A stretch of 64,000 bases of DNA from Aspidiotus rigidus. Taxonomy: Eukaryota; Arthropoda; Insecta; Hemiptera; Diaspididae. Location of the stretch: assembly GCA_035079385.1 (NCBI GenBank), contig JAVHKY010000001.1, positions 467,001 through 531,000 on the forward strand. The letters are read 5' to 3'. Below, piece by piece: positions 24,601-32,215 of this stretch (positions are counted from its first letter, which is position 1; each line of letters begins with the position of its first letter). A program made the position numbers and the translations under genes. Below the pieces are notes generated by a model. It was not told where the DNA came from. It saw only the letters and a program-made list of their open reading frames with translations, and ran no database searches.

Positions 24601-27600
24601 GAAAATTCGTGTAGCTTCAAAGCTTCACACCGGCGTACTTTTTGGTCGTTGGATATTTTGAATCGTGTATGATCTCAGTATAAGATTTATGAAAAGTCTA
24701 TTTTAAGTATACGTCGTTTTTCCCTTTGATTTGAATTACCGCATGTGCCTCTACCTAGTGATTTTCTTTTCTACGTTGTGCCTTCATCAGTTGGGTCAAT
24801 ACTTTTTCAGTTATCAAATCACATTTTTTTATTTCTTTTTTTTTGTTTTGTACAATGTTTTTTATTTGTTGGTTTGCAGGTTTTTGGGTAAGTAGACATC
24901 AGAATAAAAATGAGAAAAAATTCCAAATCTTGTTCTAGACACTGTTAGTCTTTTCCCCACTGAACTAGTATTTGATGTAGCATTATGCTGGTAAATGATT
25001 GAGTAGTCCTTTGTGCACCATTTTTAGAATTTTTATCATCATCTGTATCAGCTTGGTGGTATTTTCAATTGTTTTTTTTTTGTAGATGAATTGTTTCATC
25101 AGTTGTAATTTATTTTTCATCTCCGGTAATGAACATGCAAATTTTAATAATTAGGTTTGTGTCGCTCGTCGGTGGAGGTAAAATTGCCCCTTTGTACTTT
25201 GTTCTACTTAATGATCATACTGCTACGCAGATATTGATTATTTATGGTATATTTATTACATTTTTTCCTCAATTCATTAGAATTGTGAGCACATGATTGG
25301 GAATGATTGAGAAGGCATGGTAGACATAAGATAAATATTAGGAAAAATTATAGAAAGGTTAATCACCTAGCATGTATAGCACTGTGCACAATTTTTGTTT
25401 TTTGAATTCAGCAATCATTGTATCTTTCATTGCACAAAGTGTACATAATTATTTAGGTGCACTTTGACCATAGATTGGTAGACCCTCACGCGCTTGTGTA
25501 TTGGTGATGGAGTTTATGTTGAATAATTATTAGTTTATTCTAGAAAATTCGAAGAAGAAGGAAATCAATGTAATTACATTGAAAATGAGAGATAAGAAAA
25601 ATAAACTACAAGATTATAATAAGTGGAATGGTGTAGCGGTGGGTGACACTTTCTTTAGTGGTATGTTTCTGTTAATTCTTTATAGAATGCTTCCCCCTGT
25701 ACCGATGCTACATCAGACACTTCATCAAAGTCAACTCAACTCAGTCGGGTTGCCAGACGCATACAATTCGATACGAAATGTGGAGTCGACGACGGAACAG
25801 TTAGTGAGCACAGTGAAAGTGAAGACGGAGCCGTCGGAGGACAATTTATACCAAAGGTAAAAAATATGGGCGGTAACTTTTGTTGGTCTTACTGATGGGT
25901 TTCTTGGAGTCAGTGTTTCGATAGAATCTGTTTGACTGTTATATTATCGTGCATGTTTTAGCTCAGTCATCGTTCAGTCTTAGCCACATGGGTGAAACTT
26001 ATTTCCAGAGATTTTTATTTAGGCTATATATTAGGCTTTAAAATTTTCCGAGTGATCACGGTATTGTTCAACTATTCCCATTTTTCGATGAAACATTCCT
26101 AATAAATTTTATATCATAAGTGTGAGTGTTTCCCTTTCACCTGTTGAAAAAAATTACTCGGAATTTTCCATTCCGGGAAAATAATAAATAAACCAGTTTT
26201 GTGGAGACATCACACATCAATCTTTTATATCGTAATCGCAGAATAACCGCAAAGCTGCTGGCTGATTGGCGCGTATGCTTTGTTAACTTTTTTTAGATAT
26301 TAATTTTATGTGTATACCGGGAATTGAAGAATCGTATTCTGGAAACGGAACATAAGTTGAAAATGGCAAATTATTTTTTGAAAAGTGTACAGCCTCTAGA
26401 TTATAAATCAAGAACTGTCATACTTAATTGATGTTCTAGTTGCAGAATATTTTCAAACTCTTAGGACACGGCTTTTTCTTACGGGAAAGTATAATAATAT
26501 GTAACAAACAAAAATCAAATAAATAATGAAGGCTGACAACTAGCAGCATTTGGCGATTCGATATTGTAACGTCACACAAAACTGGTCTATCACAGACATT
26601 TTCTTGATAGAAGCTAGGATTGAGAAGGAATCGAACAAGCCTCAGGTTATATTGGTCATGATAGTATCAATGGACCGACTTACATCTCGAGTTTATCGAA
26701 TGATCGTTATATCGATTTATAATCTAGTATAGAATAAAGTGACGTCTTCCTTCCCTCTTTCTTAACCAAACATACGCGTGTGTAGCCTAGCATGGGTCAT
26801 TTAACCTGTGTTCTAGTTGAAGAATATTTGTAATTTTTGCCAAGTTTCTAAAGTAGGTCAAGGTAACTCGTGATGTTACTCTCGTCTCGCGGCTTCATCA
26901 TGCAAATTTCAGATAGACCCTCAGCCTCAAGACTCATCCACATCAGCATAATAAGTTTGCGTCCGCTTACAATTTTTTCTCTTCGATACCGATGTCTTGT
27001 TTCAAGAAAAAAATGTATTTTAATAAAAAATTTAGGGTGACTGTATTTTTTTATTTATTTTTTTTCCCCCCTTTTTGGAGCGAGTTGTTCCGGTGATCAG
27101 TTTTCTATAGGAAGAAGAGAACGAAAATATAATGAAAAGTAGTATTAAAAATTACTACTTTCTGCAGATTGCAGTTTTCTTGTAAAGATCAGAAAAGAGG
27201 CCAAGGGCATATCGATGAATTTCTCCTATTATAATTTTCTTTTCTCAAAGTGATAGAATATCAAGCGAAGAAAAGAAGAGAATGGAGAAATATTCGCGCT
27301 ATTCCGCAGAAGAGAAAAAAAAAAAAAACTGGAAATAATTTTCCATTGTTTGTTTCCTCAAAAATGTTACAGTGATGTGTTAATCAGTTTCTAAATTGAA
27401 CTTGTTTCAATTTTTTATCACTTTATAATTTTTTCTTTCTTTTCGGTTTTGCTATCGTATAGTTGGATGATCTGAAGTGGACAATCACCTTCGGTCGTAC
27501 CAAAGACCAGTTAGAAATGACTCGTCGAGCTTATACGTACTTGAGTAACTCTTCGTCGAATTACGAAGTCTATTTACCAAACAATTTGAACTTGTCAAAC

Positions 27601-27621
27601 GCATCATTGATCAAATCGTAA
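537..27621 (+). CDS. Myb transcription factor (R1R2R3), complete, 15 exons
   Basis: This is a nuclear sequence-specific DNA-binding factor of the animal Myb family; the single insect Myb works with the MuvB/LIN-type complex at cell-cycle genes. Exons: 537-601, 17184-17355, 18191-18340, 19392-19624, 20106-20337, 20409-20653, 20720-20865, 20945-21078, 21155-21244, 22608-22925, 23010-23114, 23195-23389, 23949-24089, 25686-25856, 27463-27621. Every join is GT-AG and in phase, giving 851 residues. R1 is about residues 73-122, R2 123-174 and R3 175-225. Tryptophans are W75/F94/W113, W126/W146/W165 and W178/W197/W216, so the middle R1 tryptophan is Phe. C161 is the conserved R2 cysteine. Exons 8-15 carry conserved Myb C-terminal blocks (TPPHILRR, LPFSPSQ, TPTPFKKALAALE, KDQL). 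The protein is somewhat longer than typical B-Myb (about 700). Exon 14 is the least certain exon. Confidence 0.96.
1414..1587 (+). CDS. 57-codon small ORF overlapping nested inverted repeats
   Basis: ATG 1414 opens a 57-codon frame ending at TAG 1585-1587. The composition is balanced and less AT-rich than its surroundings, and codons are varied. I recognise no family. The DNA also holds nested inverted repeats: CGGCAGCT pairs with AGCTGCCG, and inside it CGGAATA pairs with TATTCCG. It lies in Myb intron 1 on the same strand. It could be a small peptide gene, an alternative first exon, a structured RNA, or chance. Confidence 0.25.
   Translation: MSRYTAADVERIGIRSSPIPCLELKVAADSCYPVYRGGDARQYLTIFYLEKTFRIYR
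3293..3412. mobile_element. Small MITE with about 28-bp terminal inverted repeats
   Basis: The left arm 3293-3320 (ACCCTTTTTAGCCAAACCCA and on) is nearly the exact reverse complement of the right arm 3385-3412. The interior is about 64 bp. No clear target-site duplication is seen. It lies in Myb intron 1. Confidence 0.65.
5688..5737. repeat. TTC microsatellite and poly-T run
   Basis: A run of TTC triplets is followed by about 24 T. This is a simple repeat with no further signal. Confidence 0.8.
7655..7667. repeat. 13-base poly-G run
   Basis: An uninterrupted G run lies in AT-rich intron DNA. It is a likely length-polymorphic site and could form G-rich structure. Confidence 0.8.
8575..9395 (-). 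repeat. Dispersed satellite-like element with tandem monomers of about 50 bp
   Basis: The block repeats a degenerate monomer built on GACTTGGAAAAATTTCGACT, CTCGAGCTATATATGAT and AGGAGGGGGA at least ten times. GGGAACCTGTTCTATGGG-type sequence occurs at about 8580 and 8706. On the minus strand it begins at the terminal motif GACGGCTTCCTTAA, also found near 39571, 52825, 62138 and 63840. Short ORFs inside are by-products of the periodicity. Confidence 0.75.
10830..11280 (-). pseudogene. Penelope-like element remnant with GIY-YIG domain
   Basis: On the minus strand, ATG 11259 opens a 50-codon frame ending at 11107. It contains GVYKLSYKWCEGIYIDET followed by an Arg-Lys-Lys-His cluster. That is the pattern of the GIY-YIG endonuclease carried by Penelope-like retroelements (GVYK, a cysteine, YIGxT, R, xxxH). 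A stop interrupts the frame, and homologous-looking residues continue downstream. The reverse transcriptase is not seen. It is a decayed fragment in Myb intron 1, opposite to the gene. Confidence 0.6.
12440..12771. repeat. Old tandem repeat, left part, split by the RTE-like LINE
   Basis: Two degenerate copies of a unit of about 180 bp can be read, marked by AATCACCGTC/AATCACTGTC, TTTGGACCTTGAC and ATTTTACTGGATCATGT. A further copy lies right of the LINE (16336-16900), so the LINE landed inside this array. Confidence 0.6.
12772..12783. repeat. Target-site duplication of the RTE-like LINE, left copy
   Basis: GTGAAGTTTGAG is identical to 16324-16335 and abuts the LINE's trinucleotide tail. Confidence 0.85.
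12825..15725 (-). CDS. LINE EN-RT polyprotein (RTE-like), 966 aa, intact
   Basis: The N-terminal APE endonuclease covers about residues 46-290, with N54 (SWNVRG), E81 (SETK), Y153 (SAYAP), D188/N190 (GDMNAQ) and D279/H280 (SDHH). A linker rich in basic residues follows. The reverse transcriptase covers about 480-800, with GEDNIP near 506, NGFRSGRS near 597, catalytic D632 (FIDFEKAYD), QGVRQGCPAS near 687 and FADD at 732-735. The C-terminus has the KYGCEAW, W-x-x-H-x-x-RM and GRPRKR blocks common in these LINEs. No frame break is visible, so the protein could be functional. It performs target-primed reverse transcription of its own mRNA. The stated start is the first Met; a shorter start near residue 44 is possible. 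Confidence 0.92.
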   Translation of the reverse strand: MWLVTTMDESLITRTNNVDGLGSDGINGNTGGGGTLSKNKTRAMKIKTKIVSWNVRGLTGKEQEVENILSTQDIDFAAISETKKKGQGTNRTPSGYVVIQTGVNKDRRAAGGVMLYINKKHENAIKEYNIWDERIVSARIKMKFGHLVIISAYAPEEGREEDSQNFYNSLQKVVQRSHPEDDLIITGDMNAQVGSGRIDKTTGTFGVGTTNANGKKLIDFCTYNNLRILNTFFRHKEAQKYTWESRGSRSAIDYIIARGKTAKGCLDVRAYRGWCIGSDHHLVKGTFNIRQELKKTAKREKRLNIRSIDDPVNKWLYAKRLEITNSEYPPSSDIEEEWANIKGIMLQAAEESLGKIPAERGKNRLRLWDNEIDTLVKEKRIAFRRWMSTRKVEDRTEYNRRAALVKRKARKLKRESWERFVSHLEHETHKLRPKTYKILRRMDTNFTERVRLPKVDAAEAVDYFAKHWSGENEELPQIEVEETEEMFTIEDLNKVLLTIKNGKATGEDNIPAELYKYATPSFKKRFLKFYNLLGKKNQIPDDFRKAIIAALFKKGDMTKMENYRGISLLCAGYKILARLVTNVINPIADAFLLESQNGFRSGRSCTDAAYTVKLLIEKRVEFNLETHLCFIDFEKAYDRVERGKLIEILLEQEIPKPTIGLLRTMYSDTEICVRLENQVSEYTKVNQGVRQGCPASCVLFNIYMDQILKEWYKTQPKGVKIEGTKRMETVLFADDQVILAETEDELQRAVYNLAVTAQRYNMKISTGKTKVIAFRGKDLVRSKIVIDEHIIEQVNSFKYLGSDVSYLGEVDVNSKISKFLKVAGLINRVVAGNNVRRETRLKIYNTFAVPMLKYGCEAWALRKADKKRITAAEMRFMRRTAGYTLRDRKRNVDIMNELQTTPVISKIKAYRKKWREHVDRMDEDRSPKQMLQYTPVGKRLQGRPRKRLVDTSDSSSGASTPQQTGQ
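15765..15910 (-). repeat. Direct duplication of about 75 bp in the LINE 5' UTR
   Basis: Two diverged copies share GTTTTTCTGT/GTTTTCTGTA, CCCTTAGCCTTTGG and GCAAGGCAGC. A second, shorter duplication (CGGAGTT...CCTTCTCCTA) lies at about 16020-16075. Repeated 5' UTR units are common in LINE promoters. A function is inferred. Confidence 0.6.
16324..16335. repeat. Target-site duplication of the RTE-like LINE, right copy
   Basis: GTGAAGTTTGAG is identical to 12772-12783. The element's 5' end (CCCGGGGTGTTGCC on the minus strand) lies against it. Confidence 0.85.
16336..16900. repeat. Right part of the old tandem repeat plus a retroelement-like tail
   Basis: AATCACCGTC at about 16345 and the block 16790-16900 (GGACCTTGACCTTTT, TTTTACTGGATTATGTCAAA) match the repeat left of the LINE. 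Between them, about 16480-16780 ends with GCTCGTAAAATAAATAAA and AAAT repeats, resembling the A-rich 3' tail of another 5'-truncated retroelement. That part is unassigned. Confidence 0.5.
17184..17355 (+). CDS. Myb exon 2 (acidic leader and start of R1)
   Basis: The acceptor TTGTAG ends at 17183 and the donor GTAAGT starts at 17356. It encodes an acidic Ser/Asp stretch (residues about 23-42), then Thr/Ser-rich sequence, and ends with GRWTKEE, the first helix start of R1 with W75. Confidence 0.93.
18191..18340 (+). CDS. Myb exon 3 (R1 and start of R2)
   Basis: Acceptor TTCAG ends at 18190 and the donor is GTAATA at 18341; it is phase 0 at both ends. It encodes residues 80-129: the rest of R1 including F94 and W113 (QQRWQKVVNPEL), then KGPWTKE opening R2. 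The F at the second R1 position replaces the usual Trp. Confidence 0.96.
19392..19624 (+). CDS. Myb exon 4 (R2 and most of R3)
   Basis: Acceptor GCAG ends at 19391 and the donor is GTTGGT at 19625. It encodes residues 130-207: KYGPKKWTLIARHLKGR, the recognition helix GRIGKQCRERWHNHLNP with C161, and R3 from KKTAWTEEED to LLPGR. It ends with two bases of the Arg codon. Confidence 0.98.
19816..20014. mobile_element. Foldback MITE of 199 bp in Myb intron 4
   Basis: Arms of about 85 bp are almost perfectly complementary: ATTATAGAAAAACACTTAGG at the left end mirrors the right end, and AATCCGACGTTTCGGTTACC mirrors GGTAACCGAAACGTCGGATT around a loop of about 30 bp. No coding capacity. In the pre-mRNA it would form a long hairpin between exons 4 and 5. 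Confidence 0.85.
20106..20337 (+). CDS. Myb exon 5 (end of R3)
   Basis: Acceptor TTCAG ends at 20105 and the donor is GTAGGT at 20338. It begins with the last base of R207, then TDNAIKNHWNSTMRRKYDVE, the third R3 helix with W216, and a basic Ser-rich linker. Confidence 0.97.
20409..20653 (+). CDS. Myb exon 6 (Ser/Thr-rich linker)
   Basis: Acceptor CAAG ends at 20408 and the donor is GTGAGT at 20654; the preceding intron is only 71 bp. It encodes a frame opening with YSWHVQTYERKSP followed by Ser/Thr-rich sequence ending PSFSALK. Both ends match neighbouring phases. Confidence 0.85.
20720..20865 (+). CDS. Myb exon 7
   Basis: Acceptor TTCTAG ends at 20719 and the donor is GTAATA at 20866. It encodes an acidic segment ending ILPDILSPEKKHNP. 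It is joined in phase 2 on the left and phase 1 on the right by introns of 66 and 79 bp. Confidence 0.88.
20945..21078 (+). CDS. Myb exon 8 (TPPHILRR block)
   Basis: Acceptor GTAG ends at 20944 and the donor is GTAAGA at 21079. It contains LNTPPHILRRGNLR, a conserved block of the Myb C-terminal half, then an Arg-rich stretch. Confidence 0.93.
21155..21244 (+). CDS. Myb exon 9 (LPFSPSQ block)
   Basis: Acceptor ACAG ends at 21154 and the donor is GTGAGA at 21245; phase 0, 30 codons. It ends TPVKNTPNKQLPFSPSQ, a conserved Myb motif continued by FLNSP in exon 10. TP and SP pairs are candidate proline-directed kinase sites. Confidence 0.94.
21245..22607 (+). other. Myb intron 9, 1363 bp
   Basis: This is AT-rich non-coding DNA between GTGAGA and TTCGCAG. 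I see no gene, exon or mobile element in it. Confidence 0.8.
22608..22925 (+). CDS. Myb exon 10 (TPTPFKKALAALE block)
   Basis: Acceptor CGCAG ends at 22607 and the donor is GTACGT at 22926; phase 0. It starts FLNSPNLSFDVNLTSTP and ends TPTPFKKALAALEMKMGVKPL, the signature start of the C-myb C-terminal domain. In B-Myb this part of the protein contacts the MuvB core; that role here is inferred. Confidence 0.95.
23010..23114 (+). CDS. Myb exon 11
   Basis: Acceptor TGAAG ends at 23009 and the donor is GTGAGT at 23115; 35 codons, phase 0. It encodes a charged segment with DDITDLIKKEQDF, consistent with the helix after the TPTPF block in Myb proteins. Confidence 0.9.
23195..23389 (+). CDS. Myb exon 12
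   Basis: Acceptor TTTAG ends at 23194 and the donor is GTAAAT at 23390; 65 codons, phase 0. It contains the basic HKKVRKALNAAW block and ends SLIETP, which continues as SKSLF in exon 13, a known Myb junction sequence type. Confidence 0.92.
23949..24089 (+). CDS. Myb exon 13 (SKSLF...FSPSSI block)
   Basis: Acceptor CCCAG ends at 23948 and the donor is GTACTT at 24090; 47 codons, phase 0. SKSLFHTEPSVLFSPSSIE resembles the conserved C-terminal block of Myb proteins. Confidence 0.9.
24090..25685 (+). other. Myb intron 13, 1596 bp
   Basis: AT-rich intron with T runs. No further exon or mobile element is recognised in it. Confidence 0.7.
25686..25856 (+). CDS. Myb exon 14
   Basis: Acceptor TTATAG ends at 25685 and the donor is GTAAAA at 25857; 57 codons, phase 0 on both sides. 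The frame that fits both neighbours encodes a Ser/Thr/Asp-rich, acidic stretch. Another open frame exists here (containing VKVKTEPSED) but fits neither junction. The exon is length-neutral in frame, so it could be skipped. Confidence 0.7.
25857..27462 (+). other. Myb intron 14, 1606 bp
   Basis: AT-rich intron ending at CGTATAG. No exon or mobile element is recognised. Confidence 0.7.
27463..27621 (+). CDS. Myb exon 15 (C-terminus and stop)
   Basis: Acceptor TATAG ends at 27462; the stop TAA is 27619-27621. LDDLKWTITFGRTKDQLEMT matches the final conserved Myb block (Trp, Gly, then K/R-DQL). About 25 further residues follow, rich in Asn and Ser. Confidence 0.94.
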   Translation: MDDLKWTITFGRTKDQLEMTRRAYTYLSNSSSNYEVYLPNNLNLSNASLIKS

Positions 27622-28036
27622 TAGATGAAGTTTCGCATCAGCGCTAATCAGTCATAGGAAACAGAAGACTATATTTATGAAGAAAAACAAATGTAAAACT
27701 AAATGATTAATTTGTTAAGATATACTGGGATGTTTCTGTATCAGAAAGCTGTCTATTTGAAATAATATCAATGAGAGTTACTCGTTTCTGATAGAAAAAA
27801 GGAAACTCATTACTGAATGAAACGGAGACAACGACAGAAGAAAGAAAAAAACGGATTTGGGAATTCTGTCGTTGTATTTATACTTTATTAGTCTTAGATT
27901 TTTTCAGGGATTTTTTTGTACATTATTTTGAAATTATTCTATCGTTCATTTGCTATTGATTTATTCTATTTTAACAACATCGAAATGAGAAACCTCGAAT
28001 CGAGGACAAATAAAATTATTATCATTTTTTATAACG
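27622..28036 (+). other. Myb 3' UTR with polyadenylation signal
   Basis: AATAAA at 28009-28014 lies about 390 bp after the stop. Another AATAAA lies at 28930-28935 and could serve a longer form. The exact cleavage site cannot be seen. Confidence 0.55.
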
Positions 28037-29433
28037 ATTTCTTCCCTGTTGAATATTATTGAATTATTTTATATGTTCTTTATCAGGTATCGAAAGTTAA
28101 GACTGATTAGGAAAGGGAAATAATCAACTCTCAGTTTTATAATCTTTCATCTTTTTTAACAATTTTAGTGCCGTTCTATAAAAATATTATCACGAAATGA
28201 GATTTCATTATAATATAATCAACTCCGATTCATTTGTTACCGAGTCTCGTCGAGCATTTTATGATGATTTCATATTCTAACGTTATGCTTGGAGATTCGA
28301 AGGCGTGTTCATTTTTTAGCTTTTTATATATTTTTTACCTTGATTTCTACTCTCAGATAATCGTTCATTACACTTATCCGTCGTGTGCGCTGACTCTTCA
28401 GGTGCTTCTTTACGAAATAGGGTCTCCAGCGCTGTAAACAAGTTTCATTATATTTTTCTGTACTCTTCCATAATTTTATAACATCCTTTTGACGTAGTGT
28501 GTACCTCTCTTCTTTTAATCTACTTCCGAGTTTCATATGACTTGTTTTTCAAAAACCATAAAATCAAGTGTGAAGACAGATCATTTTGGAAGAATTCGAC
28601 TTTTTGTTGTTGAATTTTTCAAACATTTTATAAATTGATATGATTTTTATGTTGAATGAAACGTTGTGTGTATTTTATAATTCATTTTTCTCCCTTTTCG
28701 TTTAAAGAATGTTTTCTTTATTATTTACATTAAAAATTTTTCACATTTTTAGAGCTTTTGCAAAACTTTTGAACTTTAGGAATAGTCATATGTTTTAGAT
28801 ATTTTCTGCAATTTACATGATTTTGTATATGATCGTAGGAGTGTAATTATAAAATGTATTAAAGGTAAGGTGTGCTAAATTTTGAACTTTGTGAATGAAA
28901 AACAATGATTTTTATGTGTGAATTGAGTGAATAAATTTTCATGTAAGTAATGTGTGGATTATTTTTTCTTTCTAATATCTGCAGCTGTTCGCTTTGTACT
29001 TTGAGATCGAGAACATTTCGAAGGCCGCTGGTACAACGTGCTCGGGAACGTGAAAAATTTCGTTCTTCAAGCTTTATATTAGGTTAAATTACGTTTCAAG
29101 AAAAACGTCTGCATCTGACTTTGAGAATGACCTCATCAACCTAGGTTGTTACTTTATTAGGTAGGTTACGTTGCTCAAAAGAATTTGTCTAGGTTAGACT
29201 ATTGGAATTTGTCTTGGTTGGATTACAAGAAAATTTAGGAAGATGTGACCCATTTTACCTCTTATAATATATTTTTTGTAGGCTTATACGTTTTCATGGA
29301 AGGAAAGAATACAAATCGTCGTTGGATCGGAAAAAACCTCCTATGTGGCAAAAATAAAATTTTACAGGAGAAGCAAAAAACTTATTATTTTGTGAAAAGA
29401 AGGCCAAAATACTTTGGAAACGTCTCATTAAAC
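28037..29433. other. Intergenic DNA, nothing recognised
   Basis: AT-rich sequence with only short, low-complexity frames. No gene or mobile element could be supported. Confidence 0.7.
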
Positions 29434-29800
29434 AGGGTGTCTACTGGCAAGTAAAACAACCAAAAGCAAGTAAATAGCAATTATTTACTTGAGGGGGCAT
29501 CCGAGCATGTAAATAGCATCCTTTTGCACTAGGAGCAACCAAAAAACGGAAAAACGGGGGAAAAACTTCAATACTGCATATATATCAATAGAGTCGTGAA
29601 GCGTTCTGGAGAAATTGAGCAATTGGGCACTGTCTGATCATTATTAAAATCTATAGTTCTGACTTCTGAGTTCAACTCAAAAGAAAGTTACTGTCATACT
29701 TGTAGATTAATAATTTCCTATAGGTACCTTTCTAATTTTGTTCTTATATAATGATAATTTTGGTGATTGGAGAGGTCGTGTTTCTTATCTATTGATATGT

Positions 29801-30827
29801 GGGTGATTCTACCGAGATAGTCATATCTTGTATTCCAGTTAATATATAGAGTACTCAAATGCGATTCTTCCAAAAAAAAAAAACTTCCATCATGTAAAGG
29901 AAAGATTCCTCTACAAACCCAATGTATCAAAGTCCACATAAAATATCAATTACTGTATGGAAAATGAGATTAAGTGGGTAAAATGTCCATCGTCGAGGAT
30001 GTCTCAGCCTAGAAATATAACTTTACTTAAATTTTTTCAGAAACAACGATCACAATTTCTTGGAGTTTGAATGAAAAATATATGAGAGTAAGACTTGTTC
30101 TCACATCCCTACTGAGTTTTTGGTCTAAAAACGTTTTCTTTCCTTAAAATCAAGTTATATTATCTTGTATCTGACAATTTGGTCCATCGTCGTGGACAAC
30201 TTTCAGTGGTGTGTCAGCATTAATAATTTTTCATTCCGAACTTTTTAAAGAGGTCACACTGATAGATTCTGCTCCCCACTAACAGGTCCACACCTAAAAA
30301 AATCAATAATCTGTATAGTGAATGTTTCTACCTCATTTCAACTGTGTAAAATGAAAATTCCATTTTTAATTTAGTCCAACCGTCGTGGACCCTATTCTGT
30401 GGAATGCTTTATCAATTCTGACACCAAAGTCGTGGTTAATGTTAGCTAAATCGTGTTACATTCCACTAACATTGTCAAATTTTCGATCTGGAGAATGGTA
30501 CCTGGTAGGTAATGAAATGAACATGATTTTGTCCAACGCCGTGGTCGTTTTTTTTCTGTCTTTCGTCGTGGCTGAATCATCCATGGCGAAGGACATTTAT
30601 CTATTGTCCATCGTCGTGGATGTGTATTTACCTATGTTATCCATCGTCGTGGATAGAACAATTTTCAAAACCTCTTTACATCCCCCTCCCAAATTTTAAG
30701 CATGTTCATGATTACTAGCATTTTCTGCTACCTACCTCCTACCACTTTACATCAAAAAATTATGAAAAAATGATGCTTCAAAAAAAAAAAAGAATTTCAA
30801 AATATGGCTATCTCGGTAGAATTACCC
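29801..30827. mobile_element. Inner TIR element carrying GTCCATCGTCGTGGAC repeats
   Basis: GGGTGATTCTACCGAGATAG at the left end mirrors the right end (CTATCTCGGTAGAATTACCC). ATGT occurs immediately outside both ends (29797-29800, 30828-30831) and may be a 4-bp target duplication. Inside are six or more copies of the near-palindrome GTCCATCGTCGTGGAC. The open frame at 30385-30699 passes through these repeats and looks fortuitous. Confidence 0.6.
29985..30654. repeat. Interspersed palindromic motif GTCCATCGTCGTGGAC
   Basis: Copies lie at 29985-30000, 30182-30197, 30374-30390, 30531-30546, 30606-30621 and 30639-30654, with partial ones near 30425 and 30562. Spacing shrinks from about 200 to 33 bp. 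The motif is self-complementary at its ends (GTCCA/TGGAC). Function unknown. Confidence 0.7.
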
Positions 30828-31439
30828 ATGTAGTCTTGAATAAAAACTAAAAAAATCATCTTACGATTTGTCTGGGAGCTGCCCCTTTGTCAAGGCGCGC
30901 AACATCAAGGGTTTTCGCCTGACAATTGAGGATTTTTTTTGTGGTAAGCCAGTAGCAAGTAAATGGCATCCTTTTTCATTTCATTTTTCTAGTAGACACC
31001 CTCTTAAATGTGGAAAAGCTTCTTTGATACAAAAGTAACAAAAAATTTTCAACATTTCCTAAAATACGGCGGTATTGGGCGATAAATGCACATAGGAGGA
31101 ATTTCCTGGCCCTAAATATTGCACAATCATAAGAGGTTTGCTCTGCACACTGGAGGAATTCCTGTCCCTAAATATTATTTTCTAATAAACCAAAAGTTAA
31201 CCAAAGGGGTGTAAGGTTCACTTAAAAAACGAAAGGGATATCCATTTCACCTACTCTCCAGCTGCTTGATAGGGGTGGCTTTGTTCTCTAATGGATTGCG
31301 TCAAGCTTTTACACTATCACCATTGGAGGATCTAAAAAAACAAAATGGGGTGGGTCCAAAATTTCCCGCGTCAGAGTGAAAACTTTTGACATGTTCCATG
31401 TCTTTTCTCTCGCCAGACCCCGATTTTGAAACTCGCGAG

Positions 31440-31919
31440 TACACCCCCCCCCCCCCCCCGTCAAGAGAAATCTCTACCCCGTGGGTGATTCAGAAATTCG
31501 CGAGTACACCCCGCGTAATAATAATAATTAATAATAAATAAATAAATAAATAATTAAATAATTAAATAATTAAATAAATAAATAATTAAATAATTATTAT
31601 AATTAATAATTAGAAAATCTCTACCTCGTGGGTGATTCAGAAATTCGCGAGTACACCCGCGTAATAATAATAAATAATTAATTAATTAATTAATTAAAAA
31701 TTAAATAATTAAATAAATAATTAAATAATTATTTAATTAAATAAATAAATAAATAAATAAATAATTAAATAAATAAATAATTAAATAATTATTATAATTA
31801 ATAATTAGAAAATCTCTACTCCGTGGGTGATTCAGAAATTCGCGAGTACACCCGCGTAATAATAATAAATAATTGATTAATTAATTAATTAAAAATTAAA
31901 TAATTAAATAATTATTTAA

Positions 31920-31957
<38 letters not shown>

Positions 31958-32210
31958 ATTTAATTCAATAAATAAATAATTAAATAAATAAATAATTAAT
32001 ATAATTAATAATTAGAAAATCTCTACCCCGTGGGTGATTCAGAAATTCGCGAGTACACCCGCGTAACAATAATAAATAATTAATTAATTAATTAATTAAT
32101 TAATTAATTAATTAATTAATAAAAAATTAAATAATTAAATAATTAATATAATTAAATAATCAAATAAATAAATAAATAATTAAATAATTAATATAATTGA
32201 TATTAGAAAA
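31440..32210. repeat. Compound satellite: conserved module of about 60 bp alternating with TAAA/TTAA tracts
   Basis: Four copies of a module (AATCTCTACCCCGTGGGTGA, TTCAGAAATTCGCGAGTACA, CCCGCGTAATAATAATAA) start near 31470, 31612, 31807 and 32014. They are separated by 130-160 bp of TAAA, TTAA and AATT repeats. A poly-C run of about 18 bases (31443-31459) precedes the first copy. Confidence 0.85.
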
Positions 32211-32215
32211 TTTTC

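Larger units (their letters stand above)
29434..31002. mobile_element. TIR element with AGGGTGTCTACT ends (outer)
   Basis: AGGGTGTCTACTGG at 29434 is matched by the inverted AGTAGACACCCT ending at 31002. Internal AAGCAAGTAAATAGCA and AGCAAGTAAATGGCATCC sequences recur near both ends. It encloses a second inverted-repeat element (29801-30827). No transposase frame is recognised, so it is non-autonomous or decayed. Confidence 0.55.

Noticed and set aside
25579..25860. Alternative frame over Myb exon 14 containing VKVKTEPSED
   Set aside because: It looks protein-like but does not match the phase of exon 13 or exon 15; the phase-0 frame does.
30385..30699. 104-codon frame within the inner TIR element
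   Set aside because: It runs through the GTCCATCGTCGTGGAC repeats, and its residues follow the repeat pattern rather than any protein family.
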